DNA from: Rhizobium album
GTDB taxonomy: Bacteria > Pseudomonadota > Alphaproteobacteria > Rhizobiales > Rhizobiaceae
Assembly: GCF_003122325.1 (NCBI RefSeq)
Contig: NZ_QFBC01000011.1
Span: 1-64,000 of the forward strand
DNA length: 64,000 nucleotides
Direction: 5' to 3'
Part shown: one piece after another, positions 16,089 through 24,645 of the stretch
Layout of the letters: every line of letters begins with the position of its first letter
Numbering within the stretch: the stretch's first letter is position 1
Program-made: the position numbers and the translations under genes
The notes under the pieces: model-generated
Told to the model about the DNA's origin: nothing
Database searches by the model: none
Seen by the model: only the letters and a program-made list of their open reading frames with translations

Positions 16089-16203
16089 GCTTTTTCGGAG
16101 CGGCGGGCGGAAGGGAAACCACCGTCGCACCGGCAACACCTGAAGAGCTGCCGCGAAAAGGCAGCCGCGGATGCATTCGTTTCAAACAAGGGGAACCCGA
16201 CCA

Positions 16204-17487
16204 ATGAAATGGGAAATGTTATCGGATTTCGACAAATCCAGAATAAAACGCTGGCAGATCGGCATGCTGACGCTGGCGCTGCTATGTGAAATGTTCCTGG
16301 CCGCAGACTGGTACGCCTTCGCCGCCGTCATTCCGTTCATCTCGGAAACGCTGCAGCTCGATCCGGCGCAGGCCGGCCTGGCGCAGGGCATCTTTGCGCT
16401 GACCTACGGTCTCGGCATGATCGTCTGGTCGCAGGTGAGCAAGAGCATGACTGCCCGCAGCATGCTGCTGATCGGCCTGGCCGGCACCGGCCTCGGCATG
16501 GTGGCCCAGGTCTATGTCCAGAGCTACGGCCAGCTGATCGCGCTGCGCCTCTTCGTTGGTTTCTTCGATGCCGCGATCTTCCTCGGCAACATGAAGCTGA
16601 TTGTCGGCTGGTTCCCGCAGGCGCGCCGCGGCAGCGTCATCGGCCTCATCCTTGCCGCCTACAGCCTGGCGATCACGCTGGATTTCGCCCTTGGCATTCC
16701 GTTGACCATCGCTTATGGCTGGCGCACCTTCTTCGGCATCCTCGCTGCCGGCACGCTGATCGTCGCCGTCTGTGTCGTGCTGTTCACCCGCAACGGTCCC
16801 GCCCATATCGGCATTTCGGGTTTCCTCTGGGAGCCGGAAAAGGACCGCACCGCCAATGTTTCGCTTTCCAGCATCTTCAAGTCGCGCTGGATCATCGTCG
16901 GCGGCCTCGGTATCTCGGCCTGCACCATGGCGATCGCCGGCACGGCTACCTGGGTGATCCCGGCCTACATCACCATCCATGCCATGCCTGTCGAGGACGC
17001 GGCGCTGATCGGCACGCTGATGGGCTTGTCGCAGGTGTTCTTCCTGGTGATCGGCGGCTACATCTCCGACCGTATGGGCAAGGCGGCGATGATCAAGTTC
17101 GGCACCGTGCTGGCGCTGCTGGTGGCTGTGATGTTCACCATCGGCACCATGTCCGCCCTGCCCTTCGTCTGGCTGGTGATCATGGCGCTGCTCAGCGGCA
17201 TCGCGCTCTTCGGCGGCGGCGCGATCTTCGCCCTGCTCAGCAAAAAATATCCGGACGAACTGGCGACGGCGGCGGTGGGATATGCTGAGATCTTCGGCAT
17301 CCTCTCCACCTTCATCTCGCCGTGGATGATGGGCGTGGTCATCAAGGTGTCGGGCGGTTCCTTCGCCAGCGCCTTCCTGGCCTTCGCCATCGCCGAGGCG
17401 ATCATGCTGGCGATCATCGTGGCGCTTGCCCGCGAGACCGGCCGTGTCGCCAGCGGCCCGGTCGTCGGTTCGACGTCGCGCGGCTGA
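16204..17487 (+). CDS. Major facilitator superfamily transporter
   Basis: The 427-residue protein has about twelve hydrophobic segments. The N-terminal half opens with an ADWYAFAAVIPFI helix, then LALRLFVGFFDAAIFLG-like helices with the cytosolic loop FPQARRGSVIG, and the central loop around EPEKDR. The C-terminal half carries GGYISDRMGK, the second copy of the MFS loop 2-3 motif. The arrangement resembles the anion/aromatic acid:H+ symporter groups. The start at ATG 16204 has AAGGGGA nine bases upstream; an in-frame ATG at 16171 lacks that context. It ends the monooxygenase/reductase/hydrolase run and is followed by a good intrinsic terminator, so it is probably the importer for that pathway's substrate. 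Confidence 0.88.
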   Translation: MKWEMLSDFDKSRIKRWQIGMLTLALLCEMFLAADWYAFAAVIPFISETLQLDPAQAGLAQGIFALTYGLGMIVWSQVSKSMTARSMLLIGLAGTGLGMVAQVYVQSYGQLIALRLFVGFFDAAIFLGNMKLIVGWFPQARRGSVIGLILAAYSLAITLDFALGIPLTIAYGWRTFFGILAAGTLIVAVCVVLFTRNGPAHIGISGFLWEPEKDRTANVSLSSIFKSRWIIVGGLGISACTMAIAGTATWVIPAYITIHAMPVEDAALIGTLMGLSQVFFLVIGGYISDRMGKAAMIKFGTVLALLVAVMFTIGTMSALPFVWLVIMALLSGIALFGGGAIFALLSKKYPDELATAAVGYAEIFGILSTFISPWMMGVVIKVSGGSFASAFLAFAIAEAIMLAIIVALARETGRVASGPVVGSTSRG

Positions 17488-17501
17488 CCTTTCCCCTGTC
17501 T

Positions 17502-17540
17502 CCTCCCGCGCAGGCCCCCGCCCGCCGGGAGGATTTTTTT
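17502..17540 (+). terminator. Rho-independent terminator after the MFS gene
   Basis: CCTCCCG (17502-17508) pairs with CGGGAGG (17526-17532) and is followed by A and seven Ts (17534-17540). It lies 15 bp after the MFS stop codon and closes the plus-strand monooxygenase/transport unit. Confidence 0.8.
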
Positions 17541-17553
17541 CCGACAGGATGTC

Positions 17554-18081
17554 TTAATCCACCGGCGTCAGCGTCATCGACGCGCCGCCGGCGGCGACGT
17601 TGAGGCCCAGCTGGCCGGTGACGCTGATGGTCTGCAGGTGGATCGAGCCGCTGGTGCCGCCGATCAGCACGTTGGCGCCGATGCCGGCGCCGACCGTGGC
17701 TTCGGCCGTCGCGCCTTCATAGAGGCCGGCGAGCGAACCCTGGTGATAACCGGCGGTCGGCGCGAAGACGGCCCAGATCAGCCGGCTGCGCGTCGTGAAG
17801 CCGAGATCGACGCCGAGCTTGCGAACCACGCCGGAATAATGATCCAGCGGCTCGCTGTTGCGGGCGGGCTTGAAGGCGCATTCCATGCCCTTGGCGGAGC
17901 CCAGGACATAACCGACGCCACCGCCGATGCTGCAATCGAGATAGCCGATCTTCACACCGTCACGCTCTCCGGGCGGTGTCTCGTAGGTGGGAGCGGCCGT
18001 CATGTCGGCTGCGTAAGCGATGGTGCCGCCGGCGAGGGAAAGCGATGCGGCGAGCATCGACAGGGCCAGGGTCTTCTTCAT
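17554..18081 (-). CDS. DUF992 periplasmic protein
   Basis: The 175-residue protein has a cleavable signal peptide (MKKTLALSMLAASLSLAGG, likely cut after AYA). The mature part matches the DUF992 family: VKIGYLDCSIGGGVGYVLGSAKGMECAF with two Cys about 17 residues apart, YSGVVRKLGVDLGFT, and several Gly/Ala-rich beta strands. The two Cys could form a disulfide in the periplasm. The function of the family is unknown. The start at ATG 18081 has AAAGGAGA upstream. An 8-bp stem (GTCGCCGG/CCGGCGAC, 18102-18126) lies in its leader. It stands alone and converges with the MFS gene. Confidence 0.85.
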   Translation of the reverse strand: MKKTLALSMLAASLSLAGGTIAYAADMTAAPTYETPPGERDGVKIGYLDCSIGGGVGYVLGSAKGMECAFKPARNSEPLDHYSGVVRKLGVDLGFTTRSRLIWAVFAPTAGYHQGSLAGLYEGATAEATVGAGIGANVLIGGTSGSIHLQTISVTGQLGLNVAAGGASMTLTPVD

Positions 18082-18263
18082 GTGTCTCTCCTTTGGGGAT
18101 CGTCGCCGGAGGGAGGCCCCGGCGACTGCAGCGGAAGAATGCTGCGGGGATAACGCACACCATCGTAAATCGATCCAAATCGGCAGCATTGAGGCATGCA
18201 TGATCAGGAGGATGCGTCATCAACAGGCGGCGAAGGAGGGACGCCGCCTGTATGTCTTTGATA

Positions 18264-20633
18264 TCAAAGCGAAGCGTGGATGCCGGTATGGATGATGTTG
18301 TCGTGCCAGGTCGGGCTGATATGCGGAAAATCCAGCGGTTCGTTGCGATCCAGCAACAAGGCGAGCACCCGCGGCGGCGTCAACGGCAGCTCCTGCACGC
18401 GTTTTCCGGTGGCGTTCGAGACGGCGCAGGCGATGGCGGCGCCGACGTTCAGGATCGGCACCTCGCCTGCCCCCTTGGTGCCGAGCGGGCCGATGGACGG
18501 CGCGCCTTCGTAAAGGTCGATCTCGACCGGCACGACGTCGAGCGCCAGCGGCAGCCGGTAGGTTTCGAAGCCGGATTGTTCGATGCGGCCATGGGCGTCG
18601 ATCGACACTTCCTCGTGCAGCGCATATCCCATGCCCTGCACCACGCCGCCCTGGATCTGGCTGAGCACGGCGCGCGGATTGAGGGCGCGGCCGACATCCT
18701 GCACCACCTTGTAGCTCAACACCTCGACATGGCCGGTATCGGGATCGACGGCGACTTCGCATTCGTGCACGGCAAACACCGGGATATCGATGGCATCGAT
18801 GAAGTGCCCGGCGGCGCAGCCCGGCATCGACGGCACGCCCGGCGCGGTGAAGGCGCCGCTGCCGGAGACTGGTCCCATGACCTGCTGGGCCCGTTCCACC
18901 ACCTTGGCGATGGTGGTGCCCGACCCCTTGATGCCGGCGATTTCGATGCGCCCGCCGGTCAACACCAGCTTTTCCGGCTTGGTCTGCAGCATTTCGCTGG
19001 CGACCGACAGCAGCTTCTTGCGGACTTCTTCGCAGGCGGCGGAACTGGCGGCGCCGATGGAGACGGTGGTGCGTCCACCGCCGACACCGAGGTCGAGGCC
19101 CGACGCATCCGTATCCGCCGTCTTGACGATGACATCCTGCGGGCGGAGACCAAGACTGTTGGCGACGATCTGCGGCAGCGACTGCATCATGGTGCCGGAG
19201 CCGATCTCGACGCCGGAGGTGACCAGCGTGGCGCTGCCATCGGCATTGAGATTGACGGTGGCCGAGGACGGGCCGATGAAGATGAACCAGGTCCCGACCG
19301 TCGTCGCCCGGCCGTAAAGCCGGTCGCCGGCTTCAGTTTTCCGCGAGGGCGATTTTTCGCGCAGTGCCGCCATGCGCTCAAGCATCGGACCGAGCACATT
19401 GCCTTCGAAGACCTGGCCGGTGGCGCCGAGATCCTTGTCGCCCAGGACGTTGCGGCGGCGGAACTCCAGCGAATCCATGCCGAGAGCGGCGCAGATCTCT
19501 TCCGTATGCCGCTCCAGGGCGAAGGTGTTGTAAACACCGTTGCAGGCGCGAAACGCGCCGTTCGGGGCCGTATTGGTATAGACGGCGCGGCTCGACAGGC
19601 GCACGGAACCGAGCTTGTAGTTGCCGCCGAGCGTGTGTGCGGTCATCGTCGTCAGGAAGATCTGCTCGCCGCCGTAGGCACCGCAATCCATCAGCACGGT
19701 CGCCTCGCGGCCGACGATCTCGCCGTCCTTCGTCACCGCCGAGCGGATGCGGATTTCGGCGTTTTCGCGGCAGAGGCAGGTCAGCATCTCCTCCTGCCGG
19801 CTGTTGACCAGCGACACCGACCGCCCGGACATCTGCGCCAGCACGGCGGCGTAGGGTTCCAGCGAGCAATCGAATTTCAGCCCGAAACCGCCGCCGACGG
19901 CCGGCACGGTGACACGCACATGCGAGGCCGGCACCTGCAGGATGCGCGCCGTCATGTTGCGCACGGTCCACGGCACCTGCGTCGAGGTCTGGATGTGGTA
20001 CCGGCCGTCCTCGAAGGAGGCGACGACGGCGCGCGGCTCGAAGGAGACGTGGTTCTGGCGGCCGACCCGGTAGGTGCTGTCGATGATCTGCACGTCCGGC
20101 CGGGCGAAGGCGGCGTCGGTGTCGCCGCGGGCAACGGTGGCTTCCCAGGCGACGTTGCCGCCGCGGGCAGCACCTTCGACCAGCACCTCGTATTTCTTCC
20201 AGTCGGGGTGGATCTGCGGTGCGCCAGGTGCAAGCGACTCGGCCATGCTGATCACCGCCGGGATTTCTTCCAGCTCGACGACGATGGCGGCCGCGGCGGC
20301 GCGGGCCTGCTCCAGCGTATCGGCGGCGACGGCGGCGATCGGCTCGCCGTCGTAGCGGATGACGTCCTGCGCGAAGAGCGGATGGTCGGCGATGCCGATG
20401 CCGTGCAGGCCGGGAGCATGTTCAGCGGTGGCGATGGCCCGCACGCCCGGCATCTTGCGGGCGATGGACGTATCGATACGCAGGATGCGCGCCGAGGGCA
20501 CTTCGGAGCGCAGCAGCGCGGCGTGCAACACGCCGGGGCGGACGTGATCGATGGTGTAGCGGGTGCGGCCGAGAAGCTTGTCGCGCGCATCCCGACGCGG
20601 GAAATTCATCACTGCGTTGGCCGGATCGGACAT
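18264..20633 (-). CDS. Molybdenum hydroxylase large subunit (xanthine dehydrogenase/CoxL family)
   Basis: The 789-residue molybdopterin-cytosine-dinucleotide-type catalytic subunit belongs to the xanthine oxidase family. The N-terminal a/b-hammerhead domain has GRTRYTIDHVRPGVLHAALLRS and YDGEPIAAVAAD. The Mo-binding domain has VGGGFGLKFD, NGAFRACNGVYNTFALER, and the catalytic Glu in KGAGEVPI near the C-terminus. The CO dehydrogenase active-site loop (AYRCSFR type) is absent, so CO is not the substrate. The start is ATG 20633, with GGAG upstream and five bases after the stop of the 2Fe-2S subunit. Together with the next two genes it forms a complete three-subunit enzyme that inserts a water-derived OH on an N-heterocycle or aldehyde. 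It is the last gene of the long minus-strand array starting with pxpA. Confidence 0.92.
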   Translation of the reverse strand: MSDPANAVMNFPRRDARDKLLGRTRYTIDHVRPGVLHAALLRSEVPSARILRIDTSIARKMPGVRAIATAEHAPGLHGIGIADHPLFAQDVIRYDGEPIAAVAADTLEQARAAAAAIVVELEEIPAVISMAESLAPGAPQIHPDWKKYEVLVEGAARGGNVAWEATVARGDTDAAFARPDVQIIDSTYRVGRQNHVSFEPRAVVASFEDGRYHIQTSTQVPWTVRNMTARILQVPASHVRVTVPAVGGGFGLKFDCSLEPYAAVLAQMSGRSVSLVNSRQEEMLTCLCRENAEIRIRSAVTKDGEIVGREATVLMDCGAYGGEQIFLTTMTAHTLGGNYKLGSVRLSSRAVYTNTAPNGAFRACNGVYNTFALERHTEEICAALGMDSLEFRRRNVLGDKDLGATGQVFEGNVLGPMLERMAALREKSPSRKTEAGDRLYGRATTVGTWFIFIGPSSATVNLNADGSATLVTSGVEIGSGTMMQSLPQIVANSLGLRPQDVIVKTADTDASGLDLGVGGGRTTVSIGAASSAACEEVRKKLLSVASEMLQTKPEKLVLTGGRIEIAGIKGSGTTIAKVVERAQQVMGPVSGSGAFTAPGVPSMPGCAAGHFIDAIDIPVFAVHECEVAVDPDTGHVEVLSYKVVQDVGRALNPRAVLSQIQGGVVQGMGYALHEEVSIDAHGRIEQSGFETYRLPLALDVVPVEIDLYEGAPSIGPLGTKGAGEVPILNVGAAIACAVSNATGKRVQELPLTPPRVLALLLDRNEPLDFPHISPTWHDNIIHTGIHASL

Positions 20634-20638
20634 CGATT

Positions 20639-21109
20639 TCACTCCGCGGCTTGAGGGGCGTTGGTGAGTGCCAGAACGGCATCGATGATGCGTTCGTAAC
20701 CAGTGCAGCGACAGATATTGCCGGCGAGCGCCGTCTTCATCTCGTCGCGGCTCGGATGGGCATTCTGTTCGAGGAATTTGGTGAGGCTCATCACCATGCC
20801 GGGGAAACACATGCCGCATTGCACGACATCATGGTCTTCGAGCGCCTGCTGCAGTGGCGAGAGCACGCCATCGGCGGCAATCGCCTCCACCGTCGTGATG
20901 GCGCAGCCTTGGGCAAGGCCGACCGGCATCAGGCAGGACATGCGGGCGATGCCGTCGGCATGCACGGTACAGGCGCCGCAAAATCCTTCGCGGCAGACGG
21001 CCTTGGCGCCGGTGAGGAAAAATTCCTCGCGCAGCACGTCGAGAAGCGGCGTCATCGGGGCGGCCTGGGTGGCCCGTTCCTCGCCGTTGACGATGAGTGT
21101 GATCGGCAT
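20639..21109 (-). CDS. Molybdenum hydroxylase small subunit, two 2Fe-2S clusters
   Basis: The 156-residue electron-transfer subunit has an N-terminal plant-ferredoxin-type domain with CREGFCGACTVHADG and a later Cys (SC), ligating the first cluster. The C-terminal all-helical domain, with VQCGMCFPGMVM and NICRCTGYERI, ligates the second. This is the canonical CoxS/XdhC-type layout at the normal length. The start is ATG 21109, preceded by GGAGAGA. It lies between the FAD and Mo subunits with gaps of 14 and 5 bases. It carries electrons from the Mo centre to the FAD subunit. Confidence 0.93.
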   Translation of the reverse strand: MPITLIVNGEERATQAAPMTPLLDVLREEFFLTGAKAVCREGFCGACTVHADGIARMSCLMPVGLAQGCAITTVEAIAADGVLSPLQQALEDHDVVQCGMCFPGMVMSLTKFLEQNAHPSRDEMKTALAGNICRCTGYERIIDAVLALTNAPQAAE

Positions 21110-21123
21110 GGTCTCTCTCCGTT

Positions 21124-21981
21124 TCAGGCGGTTTGCGCCGAAAGTGCTTCGACGGCGCGGCGGACGAGCGTTGGAAGCACTTTGACGCGGTACCAACCGG
21201 GTGCCTCGATACCGTCACGGCCGGTAAACTCCTCGGCCAACCGTTCGGCCTGCACGCCTATCCATGCGGTGTTGAGCGGCCGGCCAACCAGCGCGGTTTC
21301 GAGCGACGGCCATCGCCGCGCCACCGGTTCGACCGAGCCGACGGCAACGGCCGCACGGGTGACGATGCCCTTGTCGTCCTGTTCGATCGACAGGCTGGCG
21401 ATGGCCACCGGATAATCCCCGGCCTTGCGCAGCGGCAGGCGGGCATGGGCCGAGCGTGCCGCCGACCGCGGCACGACGATACGACAGAGCAGCGAGCCCA
21501 CAGGCAGCGCGTGACGAAGGCTGAGGAATTCCTGCAGCGGCAGGCGTTGCAGGCCGCCCGGCCCTTCCAGCTCCACGGCAGCATCGAGGCAGAGCAGCGC
21601 CGGAACGAGATCGGCGGCGGCAAAATCGGCGGTGCAGAGGTTGCCGCCGACCGTTGCCGCCTGCCTTACGGCCGGATTGGCGGATTTGGCTGCGGCCGTC
21701 GCCAGGGCGGCGAGATCGCCCCGTCCGGCAAGCGCCTCGGCCAATCTTGCATGCGTGACGCAGCTGCCGATCACCGCCTCGTCTTCGGAAATGTCGATCC
21801 GCTGCAGCGCCTCGATCTGCGAGATCGCCACGTAGGAATGGGCTAGCGGTTCGCGGCGCAGCGGTGCCCGCATCACCCACGTGGCGCCGGCCAGCGGTGT
21901 GGCGGTGCCGGCACGGTCGGCGAGGACCGCGACGGCATCGGCAACGGAGGCAGCGATGTAGAGGTTGTCGGCATGGGCCAT
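21124..21981 (-). CDS. Molybdenum hydroxylase medium subunit, FAD-binding (CoxM family)
   Basis: The 285-residue FAD subunit has the PP-loop-like LYIAASVADAVAVLADRAGTATPLAGATW and the signature QAATVGGNLCTADFAAADLVPALLCLDA, where TVGGNL is the diagnostic FAD motif. A CoxM C-terminal domain (RKAGDYPVAIASLSI, VAVGSVEPVARR) follows. The start is ATG 21981, with AAGGA upstream; the frame remains open further upstream but overlaps the permease gene. It follows the ABC permease gene after 56 bp on the same strand and is tightly linked to the other two subunits. Confidence 0.92.
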   Translation of the reverse strand: MAHADNLYIAASVADAVAVLADRAGTATPLAGATWVMRAPLRREPLAHSYVAISQIEALQRIDISEDEAVIGSCVTHARLAEALAGRGDLAALATAAAKSANPAVRQAATVGGNLCTADFAAADLVPALLCLDAAVELEGPGGLQRLPLQEFLSLRHALPVGSLLCRIVVPRSAARSAHARLPLRKAGDYPVAIASLSIEQDDKGIVTRAAVAVGSVEPVARRWPSLETALVGRPLNTAWIGVQAERLAEEFTGRDGIEAPGWYRVKVLPTLVRRAVEALSAQTA

Positions 21982-22037
21982 GGCGTCTTGTCCTTCCGTG
22001 GGGTTGGGCAGGATGATGGGCGAAAACCGGAGGCGGG

Positions 22038-23075
22038 TTACCGTCCGCCGATCAGCATCTTGTAGCGCAGCTGGTCGATGACCACGGCGAGGATCAGCAG
22101 GCTTCCGAGCAGGACCATCTGCATGTAGGAGCCGATCTGCATGATGTTCATGCCGTTCTGCACCAGCACGATGAAGAAGGCGCCGAGCACCACGCTCTCC
22201 ACCCGTCCGATGCCGCCGCGCAGCGACACGCCGGCGATGACGCAGGCGGCGATCGATTCCAGCGCGATGGTGCCGCCGAGGTTGGTCTCGCCGCTTTCGA
22301 CACGCGCCGTCAGCAGGATGCCGGCCAGCGAGGCGAGCAGCGAGCAGATGATATAAGCGATGAACAGCGTCTTGCGGGTGTTGATGCCGGAGAGATGCGC
22401 CGCCTTGATGTTGCCGCCGATCGCATAGATGCGGGCGCCGGTGCGGGTGCGGTTCATCAGCACCCACATCAGCACGATGACGATCAGCGCCACGAGGACG
22501 GGAACCGGCACGCCGAAGATGCGGCCGAAGCCGAAGAAATCGCTGAATTCATAAGGCAGGCCGCCGACCGGCACGCCGCCGGTGATGAACAGCGCGATGC
22601 CTGCGCCGACCGACTGCACGCCGAGCGTCATGATGAAGGGCGAGACGCCGAAGCCGGCGATGCCGGCGCCGTTGACGAGGCCCATCACCAGCGCAGCACC
22701 AAAACCGGCGGCCAGGCCGATGGTGATGGCGAGCCAGATGGCATCCGGGAAGACGCCGGCCATGGCCACCATGGTTGAGGCGGAAACGACCGAGGTGATG
22801 GCGATCGCCGTGCCGACCGAAAGGTCGAAGCCGCCGGTGATCAGCACCAGCATCTGGCCGAGCGAGACGAGGATCAGATAGACCGACTGGCGGGCGACAT
22901 TGGTGATGTTCTGCACCGTCAGGAACTGGGTCGATGCCAGCGAGAAGATGATCAGCGCCGCGATCAGGAAAAACGGCAGCACGCCGGCGCGGATGAACAG
23001 GGCCTTGACGGCCTTCCCCGGGGAAAAGGAGGATTTGGCGCCGCTTTCGGCGGCCACGGGCGCACTGGTGCTCAT
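22038..23075 (-). CDS. RbsC-type ABC importer permease
   Basis: The 345-residue inner-membrane permease belongs to the ribose/branched-chain transport family (BPD_transp_2). It has about eight to ten hydrophobic helices, with LVSLGQMLVLITGGFDLSVGTAIA, FIMTLGVQSVGAGIALFITGG, GINTRKTLFIAYIICSLLASLAGILLTAR and a Gly-rich SLRGGIGRVESVVLGAF, all diagnostic of RbsC-like proteins. Its start overlaps the stop of the ATPase gene by four bases (ATGA), so translation is coupled. As no second permease gene is present, it probably works as a homodimer. Confidence 0.92.
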   Translation of the reverse strand: MSTSAPVAAESGAKSSFSPGKAVKALFIRAGVLPFFLIAALIIFSLASTQFLTVQNITNVARQSVYLILVSLGQMLVLITGGFDLSVGTAIAITSVVSASTMVAMAGVFPDAIWLAITIGLAAGFGAALVMGLVNGAGIAGFGVSPFIMTLGVQSVGAGIALFITGGVPVGGLPYEFSDFFGFGRIFGVPVPVLVALIVIVLMWVLMNRTRTGARIYAIGGNIKAAHLSGINTRKTLFIAYIICSLLASLAGILLTARVESGETNLGGTIALESIAACVIAGVSLRGGIGRVESVVLGAFFIVLVQNGMNIMQIGSYMQMVLLGSLLILAVVIDQLRYKMLIGGR

Positions 23076-24586
23076 GCGGTCTGCCTTTCGTTTGCAAAGA
23101 ACGCTTTCAGGATGGTCTGTTCGTCGATGTCGTCGCCGGAAAGCTCCGCCGAGATCTGGCCGGCCGAAAAGACGACGAGCCGGTGGGCGAGGTTCATGAC
23201 CTCGGGAAGATCGGAGGAGATGACAACGACGGCCTTGCCGGCCTCGGCGATTTCCTTGATCAGTCTGTAGAGCGCCGCACGCGTGCCCATGTCGACGCCG
23301 ACGGTCGGTTCGTCGAAGATATAGACGTCATAGTCCTGGCCGAAGCCGCGGCCGAACAGGGCTTTCTGCTGGTTGCCGCCGGAGAGGTTGGAAATCGTCC
23401 GCGCCATGTAGGCGTCGGAAAGATCCACCTTGCGGGCGATGCGATCGGCGATGCCGCGCATCTTTCCGGGCGAAAGCATCTTCAGGAAACCGTTGGAATC
23501 CTCGCGGTCGATCAGGCCGAGATTGACGTTCTGGCGCGTCGTTGCACCGAGCATCAGGCCTTCGGCCTTGCGATCGGGCGGCAGGTAGAAAACGCCGTTC
23601 TTCAGAAAACGCCGGGTCGGTTTGCCGCTGACATCCTCGCCCTTGAGGGTTACCGAGCCGGCGGTCATGGGGATGACCCCCAGGGCGGCCCGCCAGGTGC
23701 GCGATTTGCCGCTGCCCACCAGCCCCGCGACCCCCAAAACTTCGCCGGCGCGGACGTCGATATCGGCACCGCTCACGCCCCACGCTTTCAAGCCGCGCAG
23801 GGAGAGCAGGATCGGGCCATCCGGTTGCCGTGTGATCGGAGGATAGATCTCGTCGATCGCCCGGCCTGTCATCATTTCGACGAGGCCTGCGGGCGTGAGA
23901 TCATGCACGCCGACGGTGCCGATCAGGCGACCGTCGCGCAGCACCGTGATCCGGTCCGCGATGGCGGAAAATTCCTGGATGCGGTGGGAAATATAGATGA
24001 TGCCGACGCCGCGGGCCTTGGCCTCGCGGACGATGCGGAACAAGGTTTCGGTCTCGCGTTCGGTCAGCGACGCCGTCGGCTCGTCGAGGATCAGGATCTT
24101 CGCCTGCGAATGGATCGCCTTGGCGATTTCGACCATCTGCTGTTCGGCGCGCGACAAGGAGACGACGCGGGCCTTGACGTTCATGGGGAAGTCGAGGTCG
24201 GCGAAAAGCTTGCGGGCCTGGATGACCATGGCCCGGCGATCCACGAAGGGGCCGCGCATCGGCTCGGACCCCAGGAAGATGTTTTCCGCCACCGTCAGGG
24301 TGGGCACGAGGGAAAATTCCTGGAAAACGGCGGCAATGCCATGTTTCTTGGCATCCTTGACCGACGACAGGGCGATATCCTCGCCATCGATCCTGAGATC
24401 GCCCGATGTCTGCGGATAGACGCCTGACAATACGGAAATGAGGGTCGATTTGCCCGCGCCGTTCTCCCCGAAGAGCACGTGCACTTCGCCGGAAAGCAGC
24501 GTGAAATCGACGCCGTCAAGCGCGGTGACACCCGGAAACGTCTTGGTAATCCGGCGCATCTCCACGAGCGGTGCGGAGCTTGGCAT
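23072..24586 (-). CDS. RbsA-type ABC importer ATPase with two nucleotide-binding domains
   Basis: The 504-residue protein is a tandem ATPase. The first domain has Walker A GENGAGKST, degenerate signature LSRAEQQM and Walker B ILILDEPTASLTE. The second has Walker A-like GLVGSGKSRT, signature LSGGNQQKALFGR and YIFDEPTVGVDMG. This is the standard RbsA/MglA organisation and length. It lies between the binding-protein gene (59 bp upstream, across a hairpin) and the permease gene (4-base overlap). It powers import of the ligand bound by the TorT-like protein. Confidence 0.93.
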   Translation of the reverse strand: MPSSAPLVEMRRITKTFPGVTALDGVDFTLLSGEVHVLFGENGAGKSTLISVLSGVYPQTSGDLRIDGEDIALSSVKDAKKHGIAAVFQEFSLVPTLTVAENIFLGSEPMRGPFVDRRAMVIQARKLFADLDFPMNVKARVVSLSRAEQQMVEIAKAIHSQAKILILDEPTASLTERETETLFRIVREAKARGVGIIYISHRIQEFSAIADRITVLRDGRLIGTVGVHDLTPAGLVEMMTGRAIDEIYPPITRQPDGPILLSLRGLKAWGVSGADIDVRAGEVLGVAGLVGSGKSRTWRAALGVIPMTAGSVTLKGEDVSGKPTRRFLKNGVFYLPPDRKAEGLMLGATTRQNVNLGLIDREDSNGFLKMLSPGKMRGIADRIARKVDLSDAYMARTISNLSGGNQQKALFGRGFGQDYDVYIFDEPTVGVDMGTRAALYRLIKEIAEAGKAVVVISSDLPEVMNLAHRLVVFSAGQISAELSGDDIDEQTILKAFFANERQTA

Positions 24587-24609
24587 CCAAAAATCCTCGG
24601 TCGGGAGAA

Positions 24610-24634
24610 GGACCCGGCCTAACTGGCCGGGTCC
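24610..24634 (-). terminator. Stem-loop between binding-protein and ATPase genes
   Basis: GGACCCGGCC (24610-24619) and GGCCGGGTCC (24625-24634) form a perfect 10-bp stem with a 5-base loop, 11 bp past the binding-protein stop. On the transcribed (minus) strand the right arm is followed by TTCTCCC, a weak T tract. It is probably a partial terminator or mRNA 3'-end protector that keeps the binding protein in excess over ATPase and permease. Confidence 0.65.
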
Positions 24635-24645
24635 GTGTCACGCGA

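Noticed and set aside
18252-20654. An open frame of about 800 codons on the plus strand opposite the Mo hydroxylase large subunit
   Set aside because: It is the antisense shadow of a GC-rich gene: Arg/His/Gly-rich, no domain, and the minus-strand frame has full family motifs.
18264-21981. Aerobic carbon monoxide dehydrogenase (CoxMSL)
   Set aside because: The large subunit lacks the AYRCSFR-type active-site loop, and no coxDEF maturation genes are present.
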